Assembly (NCBI GenBank): GCA_023133185.1
Contig: JAGLWX010000295.1
Location: 1-6,493, forward strand
DNA: 6,493 nt
Reading direction: 5' to 3'
Source: Fidelibacterota bacterium
GTDB taxonomy: Bacteria > Fidelibacterota > UBA2242
Positions 1-6,057 of the stretch are shown here, piece by piece. The translations under genes were made by a program, and so were the position numbers. The notes under the pieces are model-generated. The model worked only from the letters and a program-made list of their open reading frames with translations, was not told where the DNA came from and ran no database searches. How positions within the stretch are numbered: the stretch's first letter is position 1; each line of letters begins with the position of its first letter.

Positions 1-2886
1 TGTCAGGGGCTTTGGGTTGAAGTTGAAGTGGAAAAAGAGCTGGGCTTCAAATCCAAGACCGATATCGAGGAATACGGCATAGAAAATTTTGTAAATAAAT
101 GCAAAGAACGCGTTATAAAATATTCGAAAATTCAGAGCGAACAATCGATCCGTCTGGGCTACTGGATGGACTGGGATAATTCTTACTATACAATGTCCGA
201 TGAGAACAATTATACCATCTGGTTGTTTTTAAAGAAATGCCATGAAAATGGCTGGATATATAAAGGTCACGACGTTATGCCCTGGTGCGCCCGTTGTGGT
301 GCGGCGCTTTCTGAGCATGAAATTGCCACCGAAGGCTACCGGGAAATGACTCATACCAGTATTACCGTCCGCTTTCCAATTGACGGCAGAGAAAATGAAT
401 ACCTGCTGGTATGGACGACGACGCCCTGGACGCTGACCTCCAACACCGCAGCAGCAGTTCACCCCGATAAACCCTATTTAAAGGTAAAGCAGGGAAATGA
501 TATTTATTACCTGATTGATGGTCGCCAGGAGGAAGTCATCAATGGTGACTATACGGTTCTTGAGACTATTAACGGAAATGATATGCTGGGCTGGACTTAC
601 CGCGGACCTTTTGATGAATTAACGGCACAGAAAGATGTAAAACATGTGGTAATAGCCTGGGAAGAGATCAGCGAAACCGAAGGCACCGGGATTGTTCATA
701 TAGCGCCGGGTTGCGGACAGGAAGACCATGAACTTAGCATCGTAAATGATCTGAGTGTTATTGCTCCCCTGGATGAATTTGGGAATTATATCGAAGGCTT
801 CGATTGGTTGACCGGTCGGAACGTCAGTGATGTAAACAAAGATATTTTTAAAAATCTCGCTGAAAAAGGCTTTAAATACCGCATTGATCAATACACCCAC
901 CGCTACCCGATTTGCTGGCGCCATGGAACTGAGCTTGTTTTCCGTCTGGTTGACGAATGGTTTATTTCTATGGATGGCATCCGGCAGGCGATGATGGATG
1001 TTACGCGGAAAATCCGCTGGATTCCCGAATACGGTTTACAGCATGAGCTTGACTGGCTGAAAAATATGCACGACTGGATGATTTCCAAGAAACGTTACTG
1101 GGGGCTGGCATTACCAATCTATGAATGCAAGTCCTGCGGAAATCTCACGGTTTTAGGCAGTAAGGAAGAATTAAAAGCGCGCGCGGTCGAAGGCTGGGAA
1201 GAGTATGAGGGCAATTCACCACATCGTCCATGGATCGACGCCGTTAAAATTAAATGTGATAAATGCGGCGCAAAAGTATCCCGTGTTGAAGATGTCGGCA
1301 ACCCCTGGCTCGACGCCGGGATTGTGCCGTATTCCACCTTGCATTATACTACCGATCATGACTACTGGGAAGAATGGTTTCCGGCGGAATTTATCTGCGA
1401 AAGCCTGCCGGGACAATTCCGGAACTGGTTTTATTCACTGCTGGCGATGAGCACCGTGCTTGAAAATCGTGAACCTTTTAAGGCTATTCTCGGTCATGCG
1501 CTGGTGAAGGACGAAAAAGGTCAGGAGATGCATAAGAGCGCCGGCAATGCCATCTGGTTTAATGAAGCCGCCGAAAAAATGGGCGTCGATGTAATGCGCT
1601 GGATGTATGTCGATCACAATCCGGTGAACAACCTGAATTTCGGTTATAAGAATGCCAAAGATTTCCGGAAACAAATGATCACGTTGTGGAATTCCTATTC
1701 GTTCTTTGCAACTTACGCTGCACTGGACAGCTATTCGCCGGTAACTCATAAAGTCGCTTCAGACCGGTTGTCGGAGCTGGATCGCTGGTTGCTGGCACGA
1801 CTGAATCTTCTGATTAAACAGGTGCGGGCGGAGTTTGATAATTTTGCTCCCGGCAAAGCGATGAAACTTGTGGACGAATTTCTGGAAGTGTTATCCAATT
1901 GGTATATACGCCGCAGCCGTCGCCGTTTCTGGAAATCTGAAGATGATTCGGATAAGTGGAGCGCATATCAGACGCTTTACACAGCATTAAAAAACCTGAT
2001 CCGGATTCTGGCGCCGGTAATTCCATTTTTAACGGATGCAATATATCAGAACCTGGTTCGGGGACTGGAGCCTGACGCGCCGTTCAGCGTACATCTGACG
2101 TCCTATCCGATTTGCGATGACAAGTTCATTGATGAAGCGCTTATGCAAAAGATCGATTCGGTCATTAAAATTGTCGGGATGGGTCGCGCTGCCCGGAATA
2201 AAGCCAATCTGAAAGTTCGTCAGCCGCTCCAAAAAGTTTTTGTGAAGCTACCTGCCGATATTAAATCTGCCGCTATGTCTGGTCTTCAGGATCAGATACT
2301 CGAAGAATTGAATATTAAAGAGATCGAGTTTATTCAAAACGACAATGCTCTCGCCGGCTATATTGTGAAACCTAACTTTGCCACGCTCGGCGTTAAGTAT
2401 GGTAAATCGGTAGGAGAGATTCGGACGGCTCTGGTGTCAGTTTCCGCAAGCGATGTCGCCCACGAGATCGAAAAAGGCGGGACGGTTGAATTGCAATTAA
2501 CCGGTAATAAGGTTTTCCTTGAATCTGAAGATTTGCTGATTGAACGCCGGGACGCCGAGGGGCTTGCAGTTGTGTTTGAAGGTGATTATACTGTTGCTAT
2601 AGATATAACGCTTACCGATGAGTTGAAAAAAGAGGGATATGTGCGGGATTTGATTCGTCATATCCAGACTATGCGGAAAGAGGCGGATTTTAAAGTCGAA
2701 GACCGGATTCGGGTTTATATTGAGGCGGCAGGACCGGTAAAAACTGCACTGAATGATTTTATTGATTATTTCAAACGGGAAACCTTGACTATTATGGTTG
2801 AATTTACATTTAAGCCCGGAGAAATTGACAGAGAATTTAAAATTGATGGAAATAAAATTCGTGTTTCTGTCAACCGAATTCAGTAA
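1..2886 (+). CDS. ileS: Isoleucyl-tRNA synthetase, 5'-truncated by window edge
   Basis: This cytoplasmic class I synthetase charges tRNA-Ile with isoleucine and edits misactivated valine. The frame is open from base 1 and begins inside the protein (CQGLWVEVEV...), so roughly the first 80 residues, including the HIGH motif, lie outside; 961 residues are present. Numbering from the first codon, I see a CxxC pair at 96/99. The CP1 editing domain has a Thr-rich TTTPW motif at 139-143 and GTGIVHIAP at 228-236, followed by Asp242. A second four-Cys zinc-ribbon-like insertion has Cys at 376, 379, 419 and 422. The signature loop at 509-513 reads EMHKS instead of KMSKS. A helical anticodon-binding domain starts near 590, and the C-terminal region contains a conserved TMRKEADFKVEDRI segment. 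The C-terminal Cys cluster of the E. coli type is absent, which fits the longer eukaryote-like (type 2) IleRS class; that class assignment is inferred. The gene ends 19 bp before the TraR/DksA gene and is probably cotranscribed with it. Confidence 0.97.
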   Translation, partial: CQGLWVEVEVEKELGFKSKTDIEEYGIENFVNKCKERVIKYSKIQSEQSIRLGYWMDWDNSYYTMSDENNYTIWLFLKKCHENGWIYKGHDVMPWCARCGAALSEHEIATEGYREMTHTSITVRFPIDGRENEYLLVWTTTPWTLTSNTAAAVHPDKPYLKVKQGNDIYYLIDGRQEEVINGDYTVLETINGNDMLGWTYRGPFDELTAQKDVKHVVIAWEEISETEGTGIVHIAPGCGQEDHELSIVNDLSVIAPLDEFGNYIEGFDWLTGRNVSDVNKDIFKNLAEKGFKYRIDQYTHRYPICWRHGTELVFRLVDEWFISMDGIRQAMMDVTRKIRWIPEYGLQHELDWLKNMHDWMISKKRYWGLALPIYECKSCGNLTVLGSKEELKARAVEGWEEYEGNSPHRPWIDAVKIKCDKCGAKVSRVEDVGNPWLDAGIVPYSTLHYTTDHDYWEEWFPAEFICESLPGQFRNWFYSLLAMSTVLENREPFKAILGHALVKDEKGQEMHKSAGNAIWFNEAAEKMGVDVMRWMYVDHNPVNNLNFGYKNAKDFRKQMITLWNSYSFFATYAALDSYSPVTHKVASDRLSELDRWLLARLNLLIKQVRAEFDNFAPGKAMKLVDEFLEVLSNWYIRRSRRRFWKSEDDSDKWSAYQTLYTALKNLIRILAPVIPFLTDAIYQNLVRGLEPDAPFSVHLTSYPICDDKFIDEALMQKIDSVIKIVGMGRAARNKANLKVRQPLQKVFVKLPADIKSAAMSGLQDQILEELNIKEIEFIQNDNALAGYIVKPNFATLGVKYGKSVGEIRTALVSVSASDVAHEIEKGGTVELQLTGNKVFLESEDLLIERRDAEGLAVVFEGDYTVAIDITLTDELKKEGYVRDLIRHIQTMRKEADFKVEDRIRVYIEAAGPVKTALNDFIDYFKRETLTIMVEFTFKPGEIDREFKIDGNKIRVSVNRIQ

Positions 2887-2894
2887 ATTCTGTC

Positions 2895-2899
2895 AGGAG
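2895..2899 (+). promoter_or_regulatory. Shine-Dalgarno that fixes the TraR/DksA gene start
   Basis: AGGAG lies 6 nt upstream of the ATG at 2906, just after the ileS stop at 2884-2886. The same frame is open further upstream to an ATG at 2798 within ileS, but that start has no comparable site and would add 36 residues that are simply ileS sequence in another frame. Confidence 0.85.
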
Positions 2900-2905
2900 A
2901 GAAAA

Positions 2906-3304
2906 ATGGAAGCAAAAACATCAAAGAAAAAATGGAGTTCTGGGGATCTGGATTATTTTAAGAACCTGATCTTGAAAAAGCGGGAAGAAAGTCTTAAGGA
3001 AATCAAGAGACTGGAATCAATTGCCCGCAATGATGACGATCTTCAGAATAATACAATGCTGGATTCGACCTATGCCTATCATATGGCTGATGTTGGCACC
3101 GACGCACAGGAACGGGAGAAAGCATTTCTGTGGCTATCGCGGGAAAATAAATATCTATCCTATATGAATACAGCGCTTGACCGGATAAAAAACGGTGAAT
3201 ATGGTATGTGTATTGAGTGTGGAAAGTTGATTCCAAAGGAACGGCTCGAAGAAGTTCCCCATACCCAGCATTGTGTTAAATGTAAGACCAGAGGGAAAAA
3301 ATAA
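2906..3304 (+). CDS. TraR/DksA-family C4 zinc-finger protein
   Basis: The 132-residue product belongs to the TraR/DksA family. Members bind in the secondary channel of RNA polymerase and alter promoter responses, in some species together with ppGpp; that role is inferred from the family. A charged helical N-terminal half (about residues 10-95, rich in Lys, Glu and Leu) would form the coiled-coil hairpin. It is followed by a four-Cys zinc finger, C102-x2-C105 and C123-x2-C126, and a short basic tail. The tip region reads DVGTDA (D62 to A67), close to but not identical in spacing to the DxxDxA tip of E. coli DksA, so it looks more like the Firmicutes YlyA/YteA branch than true DksA. The start is set by AGGAG 6 nt upstream. 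Its position right after ileS matches B. subtilis ylyA. Its exact physiological role cannot be read from the sequence. Confidence 0.92.
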   Translation: MEAKTSKKKWSSGDLDYFKNLILKKREESLKEIKRLESIARNDDDLQNNTMLDSTYAYHMADVGTDAQEREKAFLWLSRENKYLSYMNTALDRIKNGEYGMCIECGKLIPKERLEEVPHTQHCVKCKTRGKK

Positions 3305-3475
3305 TTCTGTCCTTGCACGGCGGTCATTCTGATTTATTACGTTTTAAAATATCGCTATGGATTATTATTCAGGATTTATGTACCTTTAATTGTGTGCAGG
3401 ATTCATTATAGTTGTTCGTTAATGCGAGGGCAAACAAAACATTTTTTAATACTCTTGCTACCTTCTATTAATTAA
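3305..3475 (+). pseudogene. Possible heavily decayed lspA remnant (weak)
   Basis: Directly after the TraR/DksA stop the same frame stays open for 56 codons without a plausible start. The conceptual peptide begins hydrophobic, with a membrane-helix-like segment (VILIYYVLKYR, codons 7-17) that recalls the third helix of signal peptidase II. Further on, RG-x3-HF (codons 41-47) has the spacing of the LspA motif G-x-V-V-D-F with His for the catalytic Asp, and P-S-I-N (codons 53-56) recalls P-x-F-N before the second catalytic Asp. The matches are few, the spacing between the blocks is shorter than in real LspA, and the N-terminal half is absent. Chance resemblance in AT-rich DNA is a serious alternative. 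The position, where lspA is expected, is the main reason to list it. Confidence 0.15.
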
Positions 3476-3633
3476 GTATATCAATGACACAGAGCCAACT
3501 CAGGCAATTTGCATTGGGTAAAGTTGATGTTTAATAACCTCATTAATCTCTTAATCCTCAAATTCTTGCAAAAATTCAAAGATAATTTTGTTTTCTCGAC
3601 ACTAAAAAGTATGTTTCAACTTGATGTTTATAT

Positions 3634-3668
3634 CAAATATCAAACTGCAAATTGTAAATATCAAATTT
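3634..3668 (+). repeat. Degenerate heptamer array, left arm (YAAATNN x5)
   Basis: Five consecutive 7-nt units follow the pattern YAAATNN: CAAATAT, CAAACTG, CAAATTG, TAAATAT and CAAATTT. The AAA core recurs exactly every 7 nt over 35 bp; only the second unit departs from AAAT. The array lies inside the non-coding gap and ends in a T-run. Its function is unknown. Confidence 0.7.
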
Positions 3669-3698
3669 TTTCAGAGATGCCTCTGGATTCCGCTTAAT

Positions 3699-3708
3699 AC
3701 TAATTAGT
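3699..3708. repeat. 10 bp perfect palindrome at the array midpoint
   Basis: ACTAATTAGT is a perfect palindrome centred at 3703.5. The midpoint between the outer ends of the two opposed heptamer arrays is 3703, so the palindrome sits on their dyad axis. The sequence between palindrome and arrays is not itself symmetric. It could be an operator-like site or a coincidence in AT-rich DNA. Confidence 0.5.
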
Positions 3709-3737
3709 TTAGAACATTAGACATTGAAATTCGTAGT

Positions 3738-3772
3738 TTATTTGAAATTTAGCATTTAAAATTTGAAATTTC
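3738..3772 (-). repeat. Degenerate heptamer array, right arm (inverted)
   Basis: Read on the minus strand, this stretch gives GAAATTT, CAAATTT, TAAATGC, TAAATTT and CAAATAA, five heptamers with the same AAAT core as the left array. Aligned unit by unit with the left arm, 25 of 35 positions agree, so the two arms are inverted copies of one degenerate repeat and could partly pair in single-stranded DNA or RNA. On the plus strand the array continues leftward as weaker heptamer-like sequence from about 3714. Confidence 0.65.
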
Positions 3773-3824
3773 TTTTTTAAACCTTTTTTGGTTCTGCCTG
3801 TCCTTTAGGGGGCTTGTCCAGGTT

Positions 3825-3829
3825 AGGAG
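3825..3829 (+). promoter_or_regulatory. Shine-Dalgarno of rluD, pointing at an ATC codon
   Basis: AGGAG lies 6 nt before the ATC at 3836. This is the same motif and spacing seen before the TraR/DksA gene (2895-2899, ATG 2906) and hpf (AAGGAG 5743-5748, ATG 5755). An in-frame TAG at 3824-3826 overlaps the site, so the rluD frame cannot begin further upstream. Confidence 0.6.
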
Positions 3830-3835
3830 TTCCAT

Positions 3836-4831
3836 ATCTCTAAAACAGATAACGCTTCAACCGGAAGTGATCTAATAATTACCGTAACCGGAGACGAAGG
3901 ATCGCGGCTGGATATTTTTCTATCTAATGAAATCGATGCATTGTCCCGATCGAAAATTCATCATTTGATACGCAACGGTGATATTTTAGTGAATGGAACT
4001 GTTACAAAACCCAGTCATCATATAAAAATTTCAGATGTGATAACTGTTCATATGCCATCGCCGGAACCTCTAAAAGTAGCGCCGGAAAATATACCGCTGA
4101 CTATTTTATTCGAGGATGATTACTATATTGCTTTGAATAAACCCAAAGGTTTGGTGGTACATCCCGGCGCCGGTAATTTTCACGGGACGCTCGTTAGCGG
4201 GCTGGTGAACTATACCAATCAACTCAGCTCGATAGGAGGGACTTTACGTCCCGGTCTGGTTCACCGCTTAGATAAGGATACAACCGGTGTATTGATCGTG
4301 GCGAAGAATGACGAGGCACACTGGAAGCTGGGGCGTTTATTCGCTGATCGACAGGTTTATAAGGAATATAGGGCTCTTGTGTGGGGAACGCCGGATCCGT
4401 CCGAATCGATAATCGAGCAACCTATCGGGCGCAGTCCTGCGAACCGGAAGAAATTTGTTGTTACAGACGCCGGAAAATTTGCCCGAAGCCGCTATAAAGT
4501 GTTGAACTCATATGAAATTATTTCCGAAGTAAAAGTAATTATAGAAACCGGCAGGACCCACCAGATACGGGTTCATATGCAATATATAGGACATCCGGTT
4601 GTCGGAGATGATGTGTATGGCGGAAAAAACCGGTCACTGGATTCGGTGGGCAAATTATATCAGGACCTCGGTAAACAGATACTGGCAAAAGTTGACCGGC
4701 AAATGCTGCACGCCTTTTGTATCCGGTTTCAACACCCTATTGTACATAAGGATATTGAGATTATTGCGCCATTGCCGGAGGATTTTATTGAAATTGAAAA
4801 ACTGTTGAAAGACCGGGAAACAGACAGATGA
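3836..4831 (+). CDS. rluD: RluD-type 23S rRNA pseudouridine synthase
   Basis: The RluA-family enzyme converts uridine to pseudouridine in structured RNA; RluD itself acts on helix 69 of 23S rRNA. Counting from the ATC at 3836, the product has 331 residues, close to the 326 of E. coli RluD. An S4 RNA-binding domain spans about residues 14-75 (GDEGSRLDIFLS at 19-30). The catalytic loop HRLDKDTTG is at 143-151 with catalytic Asp146, and the motif GRTHQIRVHM is at 239-248. The first conventional start in frame is TTG at 3941, which would remove half of the S4 domain. Upstream of it the frame reads as clear S4 sequence but has no ATG, GTG or TTG before the stop at 3824. The ATC behind a strong SD is therefore my preferred start, as a rare start codon or as a mutated or misread ATG. 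The gene end overlaps the xerC start by ATGA. It is the YlyB counterpart by position. The exact target uridines are inferred, since RluC or RluA specificity cannot be excluded. Confidence 0.93.
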   Translation: MSKTDNASTGSDLIITVTGDEGSRLDIFLSNEIDALSRSKIHHLIRNGDILVNGTVTKPSHHIKISDVITVHMPSPEPLKVAPENIPLTILFEDDYYIALNKPKGLVVHPGAGNFHGTLVSGLVNYTNQLSSIGGTLRPGLVHRLDKDTTGVLIVAKNDEAHWKLGRLFADRQVYKEYRALVWGTPDPSESIIEQPIGRSPANRKKFVVTDAGKFARSRYKVLNSYEIISEVKVIIETGRTHQIRVHMQYIGHPVVGDDVYGGKNRSLDSVGKLYQDLGKQILAKVDRQMLHAFCIRFQHPIVHKDIEIIAPLPEDFIEIEKLLKDRETDR

Positions 4832-5733
4832 ATGCCGCTGAATTAATTAAACAATTTGTACGATATCTGAAACAGGAACGAGGATATTCGCAGCATACAA
4901 TAGAAGCCTATCAACGGGATTTGCAGCAATTTGTTAATTTCTATTCGGAATATGCCAACATGGTTTCCCTTGATATCGGCAAGGTCAACAAACTTGGAAT
5001 CCGGCATTTTCTTGGAATGCTGTCGGAATCCGGACTTGAAATGACATCCATCGTCCGCAAACTGGCATCTTTGAAAGCGTTTTTTAAATATCTTGCCAGG
5101 CAGGGTGAAGTTTCGTCAAATCCCGCTGCAATCGTGAAATCCCCAAAGACAAAGAAACGTCTTCCCGTTATACTTTCCGAAGAACAATTAGCGCAAGTAT
5201 TGGACGGGTCAGGTGAAGATGATTTTGTCACTTTACGCAATAAAGCTATTCTGGAACTGTTTTACAGTACAGGTATTCGCCTGGGAGAATTACTCACGCT
5301 AAATTATGGAGATGTTAATTTTAACCGTTTGACGCTCCGAGTATTCGGTAAAGGAGCCAAGGAGCGGATTATTCCATTTGGACAGCGAGCCGAAAAAACA
5401 ATACAAACCTATCTGGATAAAAGACGAAGTGAATTTGGCGGATTAACCCTTGAAAGCCCGCTTTTTATCAGCAGTCGCAACAGGCGCATTTCCCGTCCGT
5501 CCGTCCAGAAAATGGTTGCCGGGATTTTACAAACTGTTTCGGAACAGGAACATTTAAGTCCCCATGTGCTGCGACATTCGTTTGCCTCTCATTTGCTGGA
5601 TCGCGGCGCCGATTTAAATGCCGTAAAGGACTTGCTGGGTCACAACAGTTTATCAACGACACAATTATATACACACATCAAGATTGGAAAAATGAAGGAA
5701 GTATATAAACAAGCACATCCGCACGCGGATTAA
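4828..5733 (+). CDS. xerC: Tyrosine recombinase XerC/XerD
   Basis: This 301-residue site-specific recombinase has the usual length of Xer proteins, which resolve chromosome dimers at dif during cell division. The N-terminal core-binding (SAM-like) domain covers about residues 1-90 (FVRYLKQERGYSQHTIEAY). The catalytic domain carries the full active site: Arg151 in TGIRLGEL, Lys175 in GKGAKERI, His246 and Arg249 in HVLRH, His272 in LLGHNS, and nucleophile Tyr281 in QLYTHI. Its ATG shares ATGA with the rluD stop and has only a weak SD, so translation is probably coupled to rluD. The housekeeping neighbours and the absence of integrase arm domains or attachment sites argue for a chromosomal Xer rather than a phage integrase. 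XerC versus XerD (or a single-Xer system) cannot be decided from this window. Confidence 0.95.
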   Translation: MNAAELIKQFVRYLKQERGYSQHTIEAYQRDLQQFVNFYSEYANMVSLDIGKVNKLGIRHFLGMLSESGLEMTSIVRKLASLKAFFKYLARQGEVSSNPAAIVKSPKTKKRLPVILSEEQLAQVLDGSGEDDFVTLRNKAILELFYSTGIRLGELLTLNYGDVNFNRLTLRVFGKGAKERIIPFGQRAEKTIQTYLDKRRSEFGGLTLESPLFISSRNRRISRPSVQKMVAGILQTVSEQEHLSPHVLRHSFASHLLDRGADLNAVKDLLGHNSLSTTQLYTHIKIGKMKEVYKQAHPHAD

Positions 5734-5754
5734 CTTTTTAATAAGGAGTGATCT

Positions 5755-6057
5755 ATGAATGTTGAAATTACGTCGAGACACTATGATGCATCAGAAAGAG
5801 TCAGAACCTATGTAATCGAAGAATTAAAGAAACTGGATAAGTTTGATCATTTCATTACAACATGTAAAGTAATTCTGGAAAAGTCGAAAGAAGGCGAGAT
5901 GGCTGAAATTACTTTACACGTTTCCGGGAAAGACCTTGTATGCTCTGAATCCAGTTATGATATTATCAAGTCGATTGATGTAGCTGTCGATAAAATGGAA
6001 CGGCAGCTGAAACGTTTTAAAGAAAAGAGGTATGCACACAAATGCACGAACCACTAA
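5755..6057 (+). CDS. hpf: Ribosome hibernation-promoting factor, short form
   Basis: The 100-residue product is of the HPF/YfiA (RaiA) family. These proteins bind in the decoding region of the 30S subunit and help store inactive ribosomes in stationary phase or stress. The sequence shows the family pattern: a beta strand followed by SRHYDASERVRTYVIEELKKLDK, further strands (CKVILEK, AEITLHVSGK), and a C-terminal helix with conserved basic residues (AVDKMERQLKRFKEKR). It lacks the C-terminal dimerisation domain of long HPF, so it is the short form that normally works with a partner such as RMF, although RMF is not present here. The start is supported by AAGGAG 6 nt upstream. It follows xerC by 21 bp and its last 16 nt overlap hprK. 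The pairing with hprK is also seen in proteobacterial rpoN clusters. Confidence 0.95.
   Translation: MNVEITSRHYDASERVRTYVIEELKKLDKFDHFITTCKVILEKSKEGEMAEITLHVSGKDLVCSESSYDIIKSIDVAVDKMERQLKRFKEKRYAHKCTNH

Larger units (their letters stand above)
3305..3835. other. 531 bp AT-rich gap without an intact gene
   Basis: This gap separates the ileS group from the rluD group, at the place where lspA sits in the comparable B. subtilis cluster. It is clearly more AT-rich than the flanking genes and has stops in all frames. It contains an open stretch of 56 codons directly after the TraR/DksA stop, two opposed heptamer arrays with a palindrome between them, a small hairpin (CAGAG-ATGC-CTCTG at 3672-3685), and a GC-richer leader from about 3790 to 3829. 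That leader holds two spaced copies of TGTCC...TTAGG, the second ending in the rluD Shine-Dalgarno. A promoter for the rluD operon is expected here, but I could not identify convincing -35 and -10 boxes, and I see no convincing intrinsic terminator. Confidence 0.8.

Noticed and set aside
2798..2905. Upstream ATG for the TraR/DksA gene, overlapping ileS
   Set aside because: The extra residues are ileS DNA read in another frame. A strong SD sits at the downstream ATG 2906, and the shorter product has the normal family length.
3672..3685. Hairpin CAGAG-ATGC-CTCTG as a transcription terminator
   Set aside because: The stem has only 5 bp and the T-run lies before it on the + strand, not after it. 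Read on the minus strand it is followed by A residues, so neither orientation fits an intrinsic terminator.
3509..3697. 62-codon open frame on the + strand in the gap
   Set aside because: It has no SD, its composition is AT-driven, it runs through the heptamer array, and it shows no recognisable motif.
3634..3772. CRISPR-like array
   Set aside because: The units are 7 nt with no spacers of CRISPR length and no cas genes. The two halves are in opposite orientation.
3700..3830. Promoter boxes for the rluD operon (TTGAAA at 3742, AT-rich -10-like words)
   Set aside because: The candidate boxes have wrong spacing, and such words are expected by chance in this AT-rich repeat.
3941..3943. TTG as the rluD start
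   Set aside because: It lies in the middle of the S4 domain and has no SD. Clear S4 sequence is encoded before it.
4599..4808. Open frame inside rluD in another frame
   Set aside because: It lies fully within the well-supported RluD coding sequence and shows no motif of its own.
4828..5733. Xer recombinase as a phage or island integrase
   Set aside because: Its length, its coupling to rluD and hpf and its housekeeping neighbours fit chromosomal Xer. No attachment repeats, tRNA or mobile genes are nearby.
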